This document shows, piece after piece, positions 15,591 through 24,820 of a stretch of DNA of 64,000 nt. Each line of letters begins with the position of its first letter. Positions within the stretch are counted from its first letter, which is position 1. The translations under genes and the position numbers were made by a program. Under the pieces are notes generated by a model, which was not told the origin of the DNA, did not search any database, and saw only the letters and a list, made by a program, of their open reading frames with translations. Source of the stretch: an uncultured Lachnospiraceae bacterium (lineage in GTDB: Bacteria > Bacillota > Clostridia > Lachnospirales > Lachnospiraceae); assembly GCA_945868435.1 (NCBI GenBank), contig CAMBLG010000013.1, forward strand, positions 1 to 64,000. Direction: 5' to 3'.

Positions 15591-16554
15591 ATATTCCTCT
15601 CACAGAAACCTCACCGGAGGACACCAGCTTGCGGGATTCCCAGGTATCTACGATCAGTTCGCCCTTCTTCGTGATTCCCATCGCTTTGCCCTCAAACGGC
15701 TCTTTCGGATCCAGCACACGGACCTGACGCCCTCTGTTGACCAGCAGACTGTCGTATTCCTTCTGCAATCCGGACATATCCTCCGTCTCCAGATAGACGG
15801 CATACAGCCGCTCAAATTCCTCCAAAAATGCCTCGATCAGGCTGGCCCTGTGAATCCGGTGATCGCACTCTAACAGGAGAGAACTTGCAGTCTTTGCAAT
15901 CTCCTCCGGAAATTCCTCGTTGTGAACGTTAATCCCGATTCCCACAACGATGTGGTTGATATAGTCAAACTGAGCACTCATCTCTGTCAAAATACCCACG
16001 ACCTTTTTTCCGTTCATCACAATGTCATTGGGCCACTTAATCTGGGCAGCTTCCCCGGTGACCTCAGTGATGGCTCTTGCGGTAGCCATGGCCGCAACCA
16101 GTGTCAGCATGGATGCGTTATTCGGATTGATGTCCGGCTTCAGCATCAGTGTCATAAAAATGCCGGTTCCCGCCGGTGATTCCCAGCTTCGCCCGCGGCG
16201 TCCTCTCCCCAGCGTCTGCTGGTCTGCCACCACCAGAGTTCCCGATGGATGACCGGCCTCTGCCAGTTCCTTGGCCTTGGTGTTGGTGGAATCGATGCTG
16301 TCAAAGCAGTAAATCTCGCAGCCCGCCCACTGGGTATTCTTCAAGCTCTCCAGCTCCGCCTCCGTCATGACATCCGGCGCAGCGATCAGATGATAGCCCT
16401 TGTTCTGAGCGGCTTCAATCTCATAACCGGCTTCCTTCAGCTGATTGATCACCTTCCATATGGCGGTCCGGGATACCCCGAACTTATTGCACAATTCCTG
16501 CCCGGATACATATCCATCCGTATCCCGAAGCATTCTGAGAATCTCTGCCTTCAC
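15577..16554 (-). CDS. birA: Biotin--protein ligase / biotin operon repressor
   Basis: A 325-residue bifunctional protein. Residues 1-60 form a winged HTH (SGQELCNKFGVSRTAIWKVI). The ligase domain has GRGRRGR near 115, the biotinyl-AMP loop, and KWPNDIVMNGKKVVGIL; the C-terminal SH3-like domain ends the protein. It attaches biotin to carboxylase subunits and, with biotinyl-AMP, represses biotin genes. First gene of the unit running to dusB. Confidence 0.95.
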   Translation of the reverse strand: MKAEILRMLRDTDGYVSGQELCNKFGVSRTAIWKVINQLKEAGYEIEAAQNKGYHLIAAPDVMTEAELESLKNTQWAGCEIYCFDSIDSTNTKAKELAEAGHPSGTLVVADQQTLGRGRRGRSWESPAGTGIFMTLMLKPDINPNNASMLTLVAAMATARAITEVTGEAAQIKWPNDIVMNGKKVVGILTEMSAQFDYINHIVVGIGINVHNEEFPEEIAKTASSLLLECDHRIHRASLIEAFLEEFERLYAVYLETEDMSGLQKEYDSLLVNRGRQVRVLDPKEPFEGKAMGITKKGELIVDTWESRKLVSSGEVSVRGIYGYV

Positions 16555-16611
16555 CTGTATTCCCTGTTACGGCACCTATTCTGCAAACCGTAACTTCCTT
16601 TCTGTATGTAT

Positions 16612-17601
16612 CTATTCGGACAAGGTTGCCTTCATGATGGCCTTGATGGAATGCATACGATTCTCTGCCTCGTCAAATACCACCGAATGCGGTCCCTCAA
16701 ATACCTCGTCTGTTACCTCTAACTCGGACAATCCGAACTTCTCGTATACCTGCTGACCAATGGTGGTTTTCAAATCATGGAAGGCCGGCAGACAATGCAT
16801 GAAGATAACGGAATCCTTCGCGTTTTTCAATGCGTCTGCATTCACCTGATATGGCTTTAAATCACCAATACGTTCTGCCCATACTTCCTCCGGCTCACCC
16901 ATGGATACCCACACATCGGTGTAGATGACATCTGCATCCTTTGTCGCCTCCTCCACGTTGTCCGTCAGCGTGATGGTGGCGCCGGTTCCGGAAGCTACGT
17001 CCACACAGTAGTCCACAAGCTTTTTGTCCGGGTAATACTTCGGATTGGTGCAGGCAACAAAATGCATGCCCAGCTTCGCGCAGGTCACCATCAGGGAATT
17101 GCCCATATTGTAACGGGCATCACCCATATATACGAACTTGACGCCTTTTAACCGGCCAAGGTGCTCGCGGATGGTGAGCATGTCAGCGATCATCTGGGTC
17201 GGGTGAAACTCGTTAGTCAGACCATTCCATACCGGTACGCCCGCATACTTCGCCAGCTCCTCTACAATCTCCTGGCCGTATCCGCGGTACTCGATACCAT
17301 CAAACATTCTTCCCAGCACCCTTGCGGTGTCTGCAATACTCTCCTTCTTGCCGATCTGTGAGCCGCTTGGGTCAAGGTAGGTGACATGCATTCCCAGATC
17401 ATGGGCCGCCACCTCGAAAGAGCATCGGGTTCTTGTGCTGGTCTTCTCGAAGATCAGTGCTATATTCTTGCCCACGAGGCTGTCATGCACGATTCCCTGC
17501 TTTTTTTCCTTCTTGAGCTCTGCAGACAGATCAATCAGATACAGAATCTCTTCCGGAGTGAAGTCCATCAGTTTTAAAAAATTTCTTCCCTTTAAATTCA
17601 T
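16612..17601 (-). CDS. argF: Ornithine carbamoyltransferase
   Basis: A 329-residue enzyme that makes citrulline from ornithine and carbamoyl phosphate. Carbamoyl-phosphate binding motif STRTRC near 57, HPTQ near 138 and the ornithine-side HCLPAFHD near 275 are all intact; the last distinguishes it from putrescine carbamoyltransferase. GGAGAG lies 5 bases before ATG, and it has its own promoter at 17639-17667. No other arginine gene is next to it, so biosynthetic versus catabolic use cannot be told. Confidence 0.93.
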   Translation of the reverse strand: MNLKGRNFLKLMDFTPEEILYLIDLSAELKKEKKQGIVHDSLVGKNIALIFEKTSTRTRCSFEVAAHDLGMHVTYLDPSGSQIGKKESIADTARVLGRMFDGIEYRGYGQEIVEELAKYAGVPVWNGLTNEFHPTQMIADMLTIREHLGRLKGVKFVYMGDARYNMGNSLMVTCAKLGMHFVACTNPKYYPDKKLVDYCVDVASGTGATITLTDNVEEATKDADVIYTDVWVSMGEPEEVWAERIGDLKPYQVNADALKNAKDSVIFMHCLPAFHDLKTTIGQQVYEKFGLSELEVTDEVFEGPHSVVFDEAENRMHSIKAIMKATLSE

Positions 17602-17638
17602 TGCTCTCTCCTTTTTCTTCCTACACAGTTATGAAGCC

Positions 17639-17667
17639 ATTTTACTCCATTTATCCACATATTACAA
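17639..17667 (-). promoter_or_regulatory. Sigma-A promoter for argF
   Basis: Minus strand TTGTAA, 17 bases, TAAAAT, about 40 bases upstream of argF. No clear ARG box was seen. Confidence 0.65.
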
Positions 17668-17681
17668 GTGATAAAGTACGC

Positions 17682-17709
17682 AAAAAAGGCGCGCCGAAGC
17701 GTGCCCTTT
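17682..17709 (-). terminator. Terminator of the SleB-like hydrolase gene
   Basis: Minus strand AAAGGGCACGC-TTCG-GCGCGCCTTTTTT: an 11-bp stem with one mismatch, a stable TTCG loop and a T-run. Confidence 0.85.
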
Positions 17710-17732
17710 CCATTCTGAATAGTTAGCTGATA

Positions 17733-18932
17733 TTAATAGAATACGATCGGTCCGATCACCACACCCGCGTGACCGCTGGATGCGAGTTTGAAGGACTTGG
17801 CGCCGCCGGTCGGATCGGATCCCGCCAGTGCTGCCTGCGCTGCCTGTCTTGCACTTGAGCTTACACCGTTTGCAAGTCTCTGCTCTAATCTTCCCGAAGA
17901 AGCCGGTCCAAACTGGCCCCTCTGATAGATGACACCATAAATCGTATTCGGGTATGAGCCGCTGTGCACACGGTTGATAACAACCGCTGCAACGGCTGTC
18001 ATACATTCCACACCACATCCGCCTGCCTCACACTGGATCAGTGCGGCCAAAAGTGTCTCCTCATCTGCGCTTGCTGCCAGGCTGTTGCCCGGAGCTGTAC
18101 TGGTGGTTGTGGTCTGTCCGTTGGAGGAGCTTGCTGCTGCCTTTTTCATGGCTGCCTGCTCTTCTGCAATGGTGATTGCCTTACCGGTGTCCAGCTTAAC
18201 CGTTACATACTCGGCACTTACATAGTAGGTCTTGGAATTCAGCTTTACCGCTACCCAGCCTTCTACCTCATCTGCCTTGGTATCTACCACAAGCTTATCG
18301 CCTTTTCCTACTGCCTTAACTACGCTTGCGTTGACATCTGCCTCGCTTCTAACGCGAAGTCCGTCTGTCTCGACTTTTGCAACCGTATCACAGTTCTTTT
18401 TTGCGTATTCCAACGCATCTGTCCCGAATACACAGTACTCGTTCTTAACATATCCCTTGACATTGCCGGATTCGATCTTTGTCCAGGTCTTGCCCTCTTT
18501 CTTGATGACGGCGCGATCGCCCTTGTACATCTTGCCGACAACCTCAGAATCCTTATCTGCCTTGGCGCGGACACAAAGATAATCGTCCACATCTGCCATC
18601 AGCTTATCCTGCCACTCCTCTTCTTCCGGAGTGAGGGTCTCTTCTGCAACCACCTCTATGGTCGCCTCCTCTGCGTCTTCCTCAATGGAAGCTGCAACTA
18701 CATCAATTTCTTCTTTCTCTACACTGACATTCTCTCTCAGGACATCAGCAGCTTCGTTCTCGTACTCATTCAATACAACTGCCACGCCGGCAATTCCATT
18801 CTTCTCAAGTTCTGTTTCCGGGCGCTCCTCTGTGGCCACGCCTGTTGTGTTTCCGGTAACAGCGGTGATCGTCAGCGCCAGTGCCAAAGCGGCTACGGTT
18901 GCACAGCGAATCACTTTTTTCATTGCTTTCAT
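17733..18932 (-). CDS. Secreted SH3-domain cell wall hydrolase (SleB/CwlJ type)
   Basis: A 399-residue exported protein. It has a signal peptide (residues 1-28, KKVIRC then a hydrophobic ALALALTITAV core), an acidic linker to about 105, two bacterial SH3 domains (about 110-175 and 185-245) that bind peptidoglycan, a Gln/Thr/Ser linker, and a C-terminal Hydrolase_2 domain (about 285-399). The catalytic Glu is in LIQCEAGGCGVECM, with NRVHSGSYPNTIYGVIYQRGQF typical of SleB/CwlJ. It is probably a lytic enzyme for vegetative wall turnover. The gene has its own promoter, a leader of about 100 bases and a terminator. Confidence 0.9.
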   Translation of the reverse strand: MKAMKKVIRCATVAALALALTITAVTGNTTGVATEERPETELEKNGIAGVAVVLNEYENEAADVLRENVSVEKEEIDVVAASIEEDAEEATIEVVAEETLTPEEEEWQDKLMADVDDYLCVRAKADKDSEVVGKMYKGDRAVIKKEGKTWTKIESGNVKGYVKNEYCVFGTDALEYAKKNCDTVAKVETDGLRVRSEADVNASVVKAVGKGDKLVVDTKADEVEGWVAVKLNSKTYYVSAEYVTVKLDTGKAITIAEEQAAMKKAAASSSNGQTTTTSTAPGNSLAASADEETLLAALIQCEAGGCGVECMTAVAAVVINRVHSGSYPNTIYGVIYQRGQFGPASSGRLEQRLANGVSSSARQAAQAALAGSDPTGGAKSFKLASSGHAGVVIGPIVFY

Positions 18933-19038
18933 TATGAACCTCCGTTGTCTACTAAAACGATTTTATGCATAGAGTATTGCACTTATGTCGCCTTTTTAAA
19001 CACTTTATTTCAAATGTTACAAGTTTGTTACGCGTTGT

Positions 19039-19067
19039 ATTGTAGCATAGGGCACCTCTTTTGTCAA
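19039..19067 (-). promoter_or_regulatory. Sigma-A promoter for the SleB-like gene
   Basis: Minus strand TTGACA, 17 bases, TACAAT, followed by an AT-rich leader of about 100 bases before the start at 18932. I see no riboswitch in the leader. Confidence 0.85.
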
Positions 19068-19120
19068 TTTTTTGGTAAAAATTTGGGTGCTGCGCTCCAC
19101 ATTCGCACCATTTTAGGCAT

Positions 19121-19156
19121 AAAAAATGGGCACATTACACAATTATGCACCCATTT
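19121..19156 (-). terminator. Terminator of the 101-codon membrane protein gene
   Basis: Minus strand AAATGGGTGCA and TGTGCCCATTTTTT form a hairpin ending in a T-run, about 50 bases after the stop codon. Confidence 0.8.
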
Positions 19157-19203
19157 CTTCGAAAATTTACTCATTGAATATTACAGTCTGTTTAACATTT
19201 TTA

Positions 19204-19509
19204 TTATGGAAAGATCTCCTGAAGCACCGCTGAGATGATGCGGGTTTCTTCCTCCTCTCTCTGCATTTTCTCCCGGGATATCTTCAGATCGGCATCCGCC
19301 TTCTCCTCCTGCGATTCGTTCTCCGGCTCCATGACAACCGCCAAATACTCACCTACTTTATCTGTAATCGTATCGATTTTTTTCTGCATTCTGCTCATTT
19401 TCCGCACCAGCTTAATCTGCAAAATGAGCTGAATGAGCAGAAAAAGCCCTACGATTCCTGCCACGATCGGCAGCGTATGGGCTTGTACAAATAATAGGAT
19501 CTCCTGCAT
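19204..19509 (-). CDS. Small membrane-anchored coiled-coil protein
   Basis: A 101-residue protein with one N-terminal membrane helix (about 10-30), then a basic helix KLVRKMSRMQKKIDTITDKVGEYL and a Glu/Lys-rich tail. AGGAGGAGT lies 6 bases before ATG. The layout resembles small Firmicute anchor proteins near the divisome or secretion systems, but I recognise no family. It stands alone between two terminators, opposite murG. Confidence 0.7.
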   Translation of the reverse strand: MQEILLFVQAHTLPIVAGIVGLFLLIQLILQIKLVRKMSRMQKKIDTITDKVGEYLAVVMEPENESQEEKADADLKISREKMQREEEETRIISAVLQEIFP

Positions 19510-19614
19510 ATGTACTCCTCCTTTTTCATAATTTCCTGTCGCTACACATAATTATAATGAATAAACGCATGCATCGGAATACGTAATCGGTCGCAAGTTT
19601 CGACAGAACATGAC

Positions 19615-19642
19615 TTGACTTTTTCCCGCGGCGTTGTAATAT
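19615..19642 (+). promoter_or_regulatory. Sigma-A promoter for murG
   Basis: TTGACT, 16 bases, TAATAT, about 57 bases before the murG start. Confidence 0.75.
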
Positions 19643-19698
19643 GAAACTGACCGAAACAAAGGTCACCGTTTACTAGAATTATTTTGAGAGGTGTATTC

Positions 19699-20781
19699 AT
19701 GGAAAAAGGCGCTACAAAGAGAATCGTGATGACAGGCGGCGGCACCGCCGGACACGTAACCCCGAATATCGCACTGATGCCTGCGCTCAAAGACGCAGGA
19801 TATGACATTACATATATAGGTTCCTACAATGGCATGGAGAAGGAGCTGATTGAGGCACAGAAAATTCCCTACATCGGAATCTCTTCCGGCAAGCTCCGCC
19901 GGTATTTCGACTGGAAGAATTTTTCCGACCCGTTCAAGGTATTGAAGGGATATTCCCAGGCCGTATCCGCCTTAAAGAAAATCAAACCCGATGTGGTGTT
20001 CTCCAAGGGCGGATTCGTCTCCGTTCCCGTGGTTCTGGCCGCCAAGCGCTGTCACATCCCGGCCATCATCCACGAGTCCGACATCACGCCGGGCCTGGCC
20101 AACCGCATTGCTATCAAAGGCGCAAAGAAGGTCTGCTGCAATTTCCCTGAAACCATGAAGTATCTTCCGGCCGACAAGGCGGTCCTCACCGGGTCCCCCA
20201 TCCGCCAGGAACTGTTTAAGGGCAATGCGGATGCCGCCCGCACACTCTGCGGTTTTCCGGATCACAGCAAGCCGGTTCTACTGATTGTCGGTGGAAGCTC
20301 CGGATCAAAGGTTGTAAACGAGGCCGTCCGCAAGATCCTTCCGGAATTACTGGAAGAGTTCTATATTATACATCTGTGTGGAAAAGGCAATCTGGAAGAG
20401 CATTTAAAGGGTGTCATCGGATACGCCCAATTTGAATACGCAAGCTCTGAGCTTACGGATATGTTTGCGTTGGCTGACATGGCAATCTCCCGTGCGGGAG
20501 CCAACTCCATCTGCGAACTTCTGGCGCTTCACAAGCCCAATATCTTAATTCCTCTGTCGGCTGTTGCAAGCCGCGGAGACCAGATTCTCAACGCGAAATC
20601 CTTTCAGAAGCAGGGCTTCTCCTACGTGATCGAAGAAGAAGCTCTGACCGATCAGGTACTTCTGAAAGCGGTGCATGAAGTCTATCAAAATCGCAGCCAA
20701 TACATCCAAGCCATGTCCGAGAGCGGACAGATGGATTCCATTGGCACAATCATGAAATTAATAGAAGCGGAGGCTCGATGA
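19699..20781 (+). CDS. murG: MurG glycosyltransferase (lipid II synthesis)
   Basis: A 360-residue GT-B enzyme that adds GlcNAc to lipid I to make lipid II at the inner membrane face. The start is the ATG at 19699 after AGAGGTG; a TTG five codons earlier lies in that site. TGGGTAGHVTPN near the N-terminus and the C-terminal GGSSGSKVVNEA and SRAGANSICELLAL (UDP-GlcNAc binding) are intact. It stands alone rather than in a mur/fts cluster, as in several Firmicutes. Whether it is the only murG of the genome is not visible. Confidence 0.9.
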   Translation: MEKGATKRIVMTGGGTAGHVTPNIALMPALKDAGYDITYIGSYNGMEKELIEAQKIPYIGISSGKLRRYFDWKNFSDPFKVLKGYSQAVSALKKIKPDVVFSKGGFVSVPVVLAAKRCHIPAIIHESDITPGLANRIAIKGAKKVCCNFPETMKYLPADKAVLTGSPIRQELFKGNADAARTLCGFPDHSKPVLLIVGGSSGSKVVNEAVRKILPELLEEFYIIHLCGKGNLEEHLKGVIGYAQFEYASSELTDMFALADMAISRAGANSICELLALHKPNILIPLSAVASRGDQILNAKSFQKQGFSYVIEEEALTDQVLLKAVHEVYQNRSQYIQAMSESGQMDSIGTIMKLIEAEAR

Positions 20782-20808
20782 GCTCCGCTTCTATTATTTT
20801 CTGTATTT
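20763..20808 (+). terminator. Terminator overlapping the murG stop codon
   Basis: AGAAGCGGAG and CTCCGCTTCT pair around a loop that contains the murG stop codon, followed by a T-rich tail ATTATTTTCTGTATTTTT. Confidence 0.75.
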
Positions 20809-20809
20809 T

Positions 20810-21220
20810 TTACATCTTCATCTTATCACAAAGCTGCTTTGCCTCTTCGTCTGCTGCTTCATGCGGCGCCCACGCTACAATCTGCGCCTCTCCCTCATAG
20901 CGGGGAATCAGATGCATATGAAAGTGGAAGACGGTCTGGCCTGCAGCTTCGCCGTTGTTCTGAACGACGTTGTAACCATCACAACCAAGCACATCTTTCT
21001 CGTGGTTGATGACCTTCTTGGCCAGCTTCGCCGCTTTGGCAAGTGTCTCGTCCTCAATCTCATACAGGTTGGCATAATGCTGCTTCGGCAAAATAAGCGC
21101 ATGTCCTCTGGTGGCAGGGCTTGCATCCAGAATCACGCGAAAGTCCTCATCCTCATAAATCGAATTGGTGGGAATATCTCCATTTGCCAGTTTACAGAAA
21201 ATACAATTGTCGTCTCTCAT
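20810..21220 (-). CDS. HIT-family nucleotide hydrolase/transferase
   Basis: A 136-residue histidine-triad protein. The triad is HFHMHLIP near residue 98; FCKLANGDIPTN at the N-terminus holds the zinc Cys pair, and ILPKQHYANLYE is typical of the Hint/HinT branch. Such proteins cleave nucleoside phosphoramidates such as aminoacyl-AMP. AAGGAGGA lies before ATG. It follows the flavodoxin-SCP2 gene after 12 bases, so the two share a transcript. Confidence 0.92.
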   Translation of the reverse strand: MRDDNCIFCKLANGDIPTNSIYEDEDFRVILDASPATRGHALILPKQHYANLYEIEDETLAKAAKLAKKVINHEKDVLGCDGYNVVQNNGEAAGQTVFHFHMHLIPRYEGEAQIVAWAPHEAADEEAKQLCDKMKM

Positions 21221-21232
21221 GGTTTGTCCTCC

Positions 21233-22222
21233 TTAAAATGCAAATACCTGATCTAACATTCGAAGTGTCTTAAAGTTTCCCTTCGCCGTCATCTCGCCTG
21301 TCATAAACGCGCGCTGGAAAGTCATACGGCCATCCGTAATCGCCTGCATCACTTCGTTGTTAAGCTTGGCGATCACATCCACGTCCGGTTCCTCTCCGTA
21401 ATGAATGGTGAGCTTATCCTTGTCAATGGCCATATACAATGGCTCCTTTGCGCCCTCGATCATAAAGGAATAACTTGCGGTAAAATCCTCCGCCGGAATA
21501 AAATGGCTCTCAAACTCCTTGATATACATCCCGCTGCTATCCGATTGTGACTGTCCCAGCATATCCTTGAACATCGTCGCCAGTTCTTCGATGTCCTCCT
21601 TCTGTTTCTTCACATAGGAGTCATCCGAAACATACTTGGACAACTGCTCGCTCTCCTGTGGCGTCAGGTTCAGCTGCTGTGTGCGGAGCACGCTCTGCTT
21701 TACAGCCTGATTACTGGTAGGAAGACTCTTGATCTTCTGGGAAATAGTTCGGTACAGATTCTCAGCCTTCTTCTCAATAATCACATTGTACTCCTGATTC
21801 ATCTCGAAGGTCACAAGATCCTCCACATACCCGCACAGACCGGCACAGGGAAGTCCCCCGAGAATCTCCCAGGCATTAGAAAGCGTCAGCTCTCCCTCCC
21901 GCTCACCGTATGTCGTAGACATGACGATTGGCTGCATATAGGTATTGCTGATCTTCTCCTTGTCTCCGTATAACCAGCAGGCATCCAGAAACTGCTGCAT
22001 ATATCCACCAATTCCGAGCCATTCAATGGTCGTGGCAAGAATAATGCCGTCCGCATCCTTGAAGGTCTGCGGCAGCGTGGCGATCTCATTCTTGTGCTCG
22101 TAGATGTTATACCGCTCAACGGATACACGAAGCTCCCGAAGCACATCCTCCATCTTATTCAATACGTACAAGGTAGGGTCATCTAATAGCCCTCTTCCTC
22201 CGTAATACATATTAATCTTCAT
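21233..22222 (-). CDS. Flavodoxin-like reductase fused to an SCP2 domain
   Basis: A 329-residue fusion. The start is the ATG at 22222 after GGAAGG. Residues 1-150 are a flavodoxin-like NAD(P)H-dependent oxidoreductase domain (MKINMYYGGRG, DADGIILATTIEWLGIGG with the FMN loop, YGEREG). A charged linker leads to a C-terminal SCP2/sterol-carrier fold (about 235-329, MIEGAKEPLYMAID, NEVMQAITDGRMTFQRAFM, FKTLRMLDQVF). SCP2 domains bind hydrophobic ligands, so a redox enzyme for a lipid-like substrate is plausible; the substrate is unknown. Lies between the rhomboid gene and the HIT gene. Confidence 0.82.
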   Translation of the reverse strand: MKINMYYGGRGLLDDPTLYVLNKMEDVLRELRVSVERYNIYEHKNEIATLPQTFKDADGIILATTIEWLGIGGYMQQFLDACWLYGDKEKISNTYMQPIVMSTTYGEREGELTLSNAWEILGGLPCAGLCGYVEDLVTFEMNQEYNVIIEKKAENLYRTISQKIKSLPTSNQAVKQSVLRTQQLNLTPQESEQLSKYVSDDSYVKKQKEDIEELATMFKDMLGQSQSDSSGMYIKEFESHFIPAEDFTASYSFMIEGAKEPLYMAIDKDKLTIHYGEEPDVDVIAKLNNEVMQAITDGRMTFQRAFMTGEMTAKGNFKTLRMLDQVFAF

Positions 22223-22274
22223 AAGCAACCTTCCCGGGCTCATGGGCCCCAGATCTCATCTGTATTCACAGTAT

Positions 22275-22910
22275 CTACTCACTATAAGTATATGAATTTT
22301 CCCGATTAAAATCAACCGGTTTCCCCTTTTTGCGATACAAAAGAATTCCCATCAAAAATCCCATAAGCAGACCTCCGATGTGGCCCCAGTTGTCGATTCC
22401 ACCCGTCGAAACTCCGTAATAGAGACTGATCACGATCATAAAGAGCAGTCCTTTTCCCGTCAATGTCTCATATCGGCCTTTGTGACAAATCACAATCCAC
22501 AAGAGTGCACCGATGATTCCGAAAATAGCTCCGGATGCTCCTGCAGATACCGCATAGTCTCCGCTTTTTAACATTTGAAGATACGACAAGGTACTTCCCC
22601 CCACACCCGCTAACAGATACAGGATCGTATACTTTATGTGTCCCAAAGCCTTTTCCAGAATCGGTCCCGCACAGAGTAAAATCAGCATATTGTTCAACAG
22701 ATGTTCAAATCCAAAGTGCATGAAGGTGGCGGTCAAGAGCCGCCAATACTCGCCATCATTCTGAATGCAGTCCGGAAAAACTGCTCCGATCCGCATCATA
22801 TAATCCGCATCCTCTGTATTACCCATAATTTCCAGTACAAAAAACACGATGATATTGATTGCTGCAAATGCAATCGTTGCCACCGGTATATAGGAAGGTT
22901 TTCGATTCAT
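22275..22910 (-). CDS. Rhomboid-family intramembrane serine protease
   Basis: A 211-residue membrane protein with about six helices; ATG at 22910 follows GGAG by 5 bases. The catalytic Ser lies in SAGASGAIFGIIG, the His in WGHIGGLLMGFLMG, and the oxyanion Asn in EHLLNNMLIL, so the dyad is intact. Rhomboids cut transmembrane substrates within the bilayer. It follows the FHA gene of the Tad operon after about 75 bases with no visible terminator, so a role in pilus protein turnover is possible but unproven. Confidence 0.9.
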   Translation of the reverse strand: MNRKPSYIPVATIAFAAINIIVFFVLEIMGNTEDADYMMRIGAVFPDCIQNDGEYWRLLTATFMHFGFEHLLNNMLILLCAGPILEKALGHIKYTILYLLAGVGGSTLSYLQMLKSGDYAVSAGASGAIFGIIGALLWIVICHKGRYETLTGKGLLFMIVISLYYGVSTGGIDNWGHIGGLLMGFLMGILLYRKKGKPVDFNRENSYTYSE

Positions 22911-22986
22911 TGCTTCTCCATCCTTATCACAACTCACTTATTATGTTTGATTATAGAAGCTTCCACGGTCAAATGCAATGAAAAGA

Positions 22987-24189
22987 TCAGCAGAATCGGT
23001 ATCTGAGATCCGCCAACCGAACAGTATCATTGACCTTCAACTGGCGTTTTTCCTTGTAAGCCAACAACTCATCATTGACGAAGGTGCCATTGGTGGAATT
23101 CAAATCCTCTATATAATAGGAGTCTCCTTCCCGCAGGATACGCGCATGCATCTGACTCACAGTATCCCGGTTCACCTGCACATCCGTGTCCCGACCGTGA
23201 CCGATCCGCACAACTGCCCTATCCAATCGGATATCAGGAAATTGTTCTGCCCCCTGGTACAGCAGGATCCCCTGTGGTGCACTCTGAAGATTTCCCAGAC
23301 AAACCGTCGGATGGATTTCCACCTCCGGCACGTAGATTTCTTCCTCCGGATATACGATACACTCGATCTCCTTTGCCTTTTTCTCCTCAAACCCCAACTG
23401 CGCCTGCAAGAATGTCCACAGCCGTTGCACCGGCCCTTCCTGAAGCCCACGCTTCCCGGTCTTTTGTCTCCTCTCATCCTGCTTCTTTTCCGCTCTGCCC
23501 GGAGTTCTCCGATCGGTGTCTATCTTATATTCTTCATTTCTGCTTTGCCGATTTACTTCTGCCCCTTCCCCTATGTCTTGACCTCTTCTGACAGATCCCC
23601 AATTCTTCTGCCCTGTCAGGTTGTCCACTTCTTCCGTTTCCCGATACTTTGCCTTACGAATCACCTCGCGGACATCCGGAATCGAATATCCTTCCTCCAA
23701 CGTCCGCTCGTAAATAGCATATGCGACACGTACAGCCGCCTCATCTTTGTGATTAATCTTGGTAAGAAGATATTCCATGAGCTGCTGGAATTCTGTCTCA
23801 ATAGTTGTGTTATTGCTCGGATAAATCGTAAAGGAAACCTCCTGATTTATTCCGGTCAGGAAAATAAGCTCCGGATCCAGCATGAGGCAGCCACTCTGCA
23901 CCAGATTCCACTCCAATATCTCTATCTCACTGCATATACTGCCTATGAGATGCTCCACAAGATCAATGCCTATTTCTTTTACTCTGCAATACATATCCAA
24001 TGACTGTTTTCCGGAAATGTTATACCAGTACTGCCCGCTTCCGTCCACATAAGTCTTCTCCACCGGGAGTGCCCCCGGAAGCTTCCGACGCAGCATCAGC
24101 TTTTCATCCAGCCCCGCGTGAATTCCCGCAGGAATTTTCATATAACTCGCTGTCATATCCCTTTCATATGTCACTTCACGATTGATCAT
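22987..24189 (-). CDS. DUF6382/FHA-domain protein of the Tad cluster
   Basis: A 400-residue cytosolic protein. Residues 5-185 match the DUF6382 type of domain; 190-280 is a charged, Arg/Lys/Glu-rich linker; 320-400 is a forkhead-associated domain with VVRIGHGRDTDVQV, SQMHARI and LNSTNGTFVND, the phosphothreonine-binding loops. It overlaps the small TadE gene by 14 bases, so it is translated with the pilus genes. FHA proteins read phosphothreonine made by Hanks-type kinases; a kinase fusion lies at 36082-37440. Confidence 0.85.
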   Translation of the reverse strand: MINREVTYERDMTASYMKIPAGIHAGLDEKLMLRRKLPGALPVEKTYVDGSGQYWYNISGKQSLDMYCRVKEIGIDLVEHLIGSICSEIEILEWNLVQSGCLMLDPELIFLTGINQEVSFTIYPSNNTTIETEFQQLMEYLLTKINHKDEAAVRVAYAIYERTLEEGYSIPDVREVIRKAKYRETEEVDNLTGQKNWGSVRRGQDIGEGAEVNRQSRNEEYKIDTDRRTPGRAEKKQDERRQKTGKRGLQEGPVQRLWTFLQAQLGFEEKKAKEIECIVYPEEEIYVPEVEIHPTVCLGNLQSAPQGILLYQGAEQFPDIRLDRAVVRIGHGRDTDVQVNRDTVSQMHARILREGDSYYIEDLNSTNGTFVNDELLAYKEKRQLKVNDTVRLADLRYRFC

Positions 24190-24385
24190 CTACAATTTCC
24201 CCCACTGTCTGACAGATATAAAATTCGTCAACCTCCCACAGGTCTGCCACCGCCTCCTGCTCCTTTTGCCCTTCAATTTCCTCGTGCATTGCGATTCCCA
24301 GCTGCATGACGACAGCCAGCACCCACAGCACCAGCGGAACAATGACAGAAGCCTCCACGGTGTAGCTCGCCTTCCATTTTTTCAT
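24176..24385 (-). CDS. Small TadE-like pseudopilin
   Basis: A 69-residue protein starting MKKWKASYTVEASVIVPLVL: a short basic leader, a Glu at the +5-type position and a hydrophobic helix, as in TadE-like pseudopilins. The remainder is acidic. It overlaps the FHA gene and follows the prepilin peptidase by 9 bases. It probably inserts in the membrane as part of the Flp pilus base. Confidence 0.75.
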   Translation of the reverse strand: MKKWKASYTVEASVIVPLVLWVLAVVMQLGIAMHEEIEGQKEQEAVADLWEVDEFYICQTVGEIVDDQS

Positions 24386-24394
24386 TCCAGCCTC

Positions 24395-24820
24395 CTAATT
24401 TAAAAACGTCATTCCATACCCCATCAGCAGAAAAGGCACAAACGGAAGCTCTGCCTTTCTCTGCATATGTCGTACCACCAACAGAAAAATCGCTACCAGC
24501 CCCGCCATTGTAATGGCGGCAAACCACATACGAACGAGTTGCGATATTCCCATAAAACCTCCCATACAAAGCAGTACAAGCCCGTCCCCATATCCGATGC
24601 TCTCTCTTGTCAGCCAGCCTAATAACAGGCACACCAGACCCGGCACGAATCGATACAGGGTCTGCCATTCCCTCCAACAGCCATCCACTGCCAGCAATAC
24701 CAATCCAATGCCTGCCGTAATCAACAGGGACCAACCGGAGATTTCCTTTCTTCGGATATCTTCTACACTCAGACCGCCTAGACAGATTACTGTGATGATT
24801 GATTTCCACATTTCGAACAC
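24395..24820 (-). CDS. A24 prepilin peptidase, first of two in the cluster
   Basis: A membrane protease of 141 residues that trims prepilin leaders. I start it at GTG (24820), 9 bases after GGAGG; the ATG at 24811 is too far from that site. The two catalytic aspartates are visible in SVEDIRRKEIS and IGYGDGLVLL (GxGD). It is short like TadV/CpaA. A second A24 peptidase opens the operon at 31814-32329, so substrates may be divided between them. It overlaps the TadE-like gene upstream by 34 bases. Confidence 0.82.
   Translation of the reverse strand: MFEMWKSIITVICLGGLSVEDIRRKEISGWSLLITAGIGLVLLAVDGCWREWQTLYRFVPGLVCLLLGWLTRESIGYGDGLVLLCMGGFMGISQLVRMWFAAITMAGLVAIFLLVVRHMQRKAELPFVPFLLMGYGMTFLN

Noticed and set aside
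18933-19038. Riboswitch in the SleB gene leader
   Set aside because: The leader is AT-rich with no conserved riboswitch core that I can recognise.
17964-19238. 424-codon plus-strand frame
   Set aside because: It is antisense to the SleB-like gene, Cys-rich with no ribosome site; long antisense frames arise here from codon bias.
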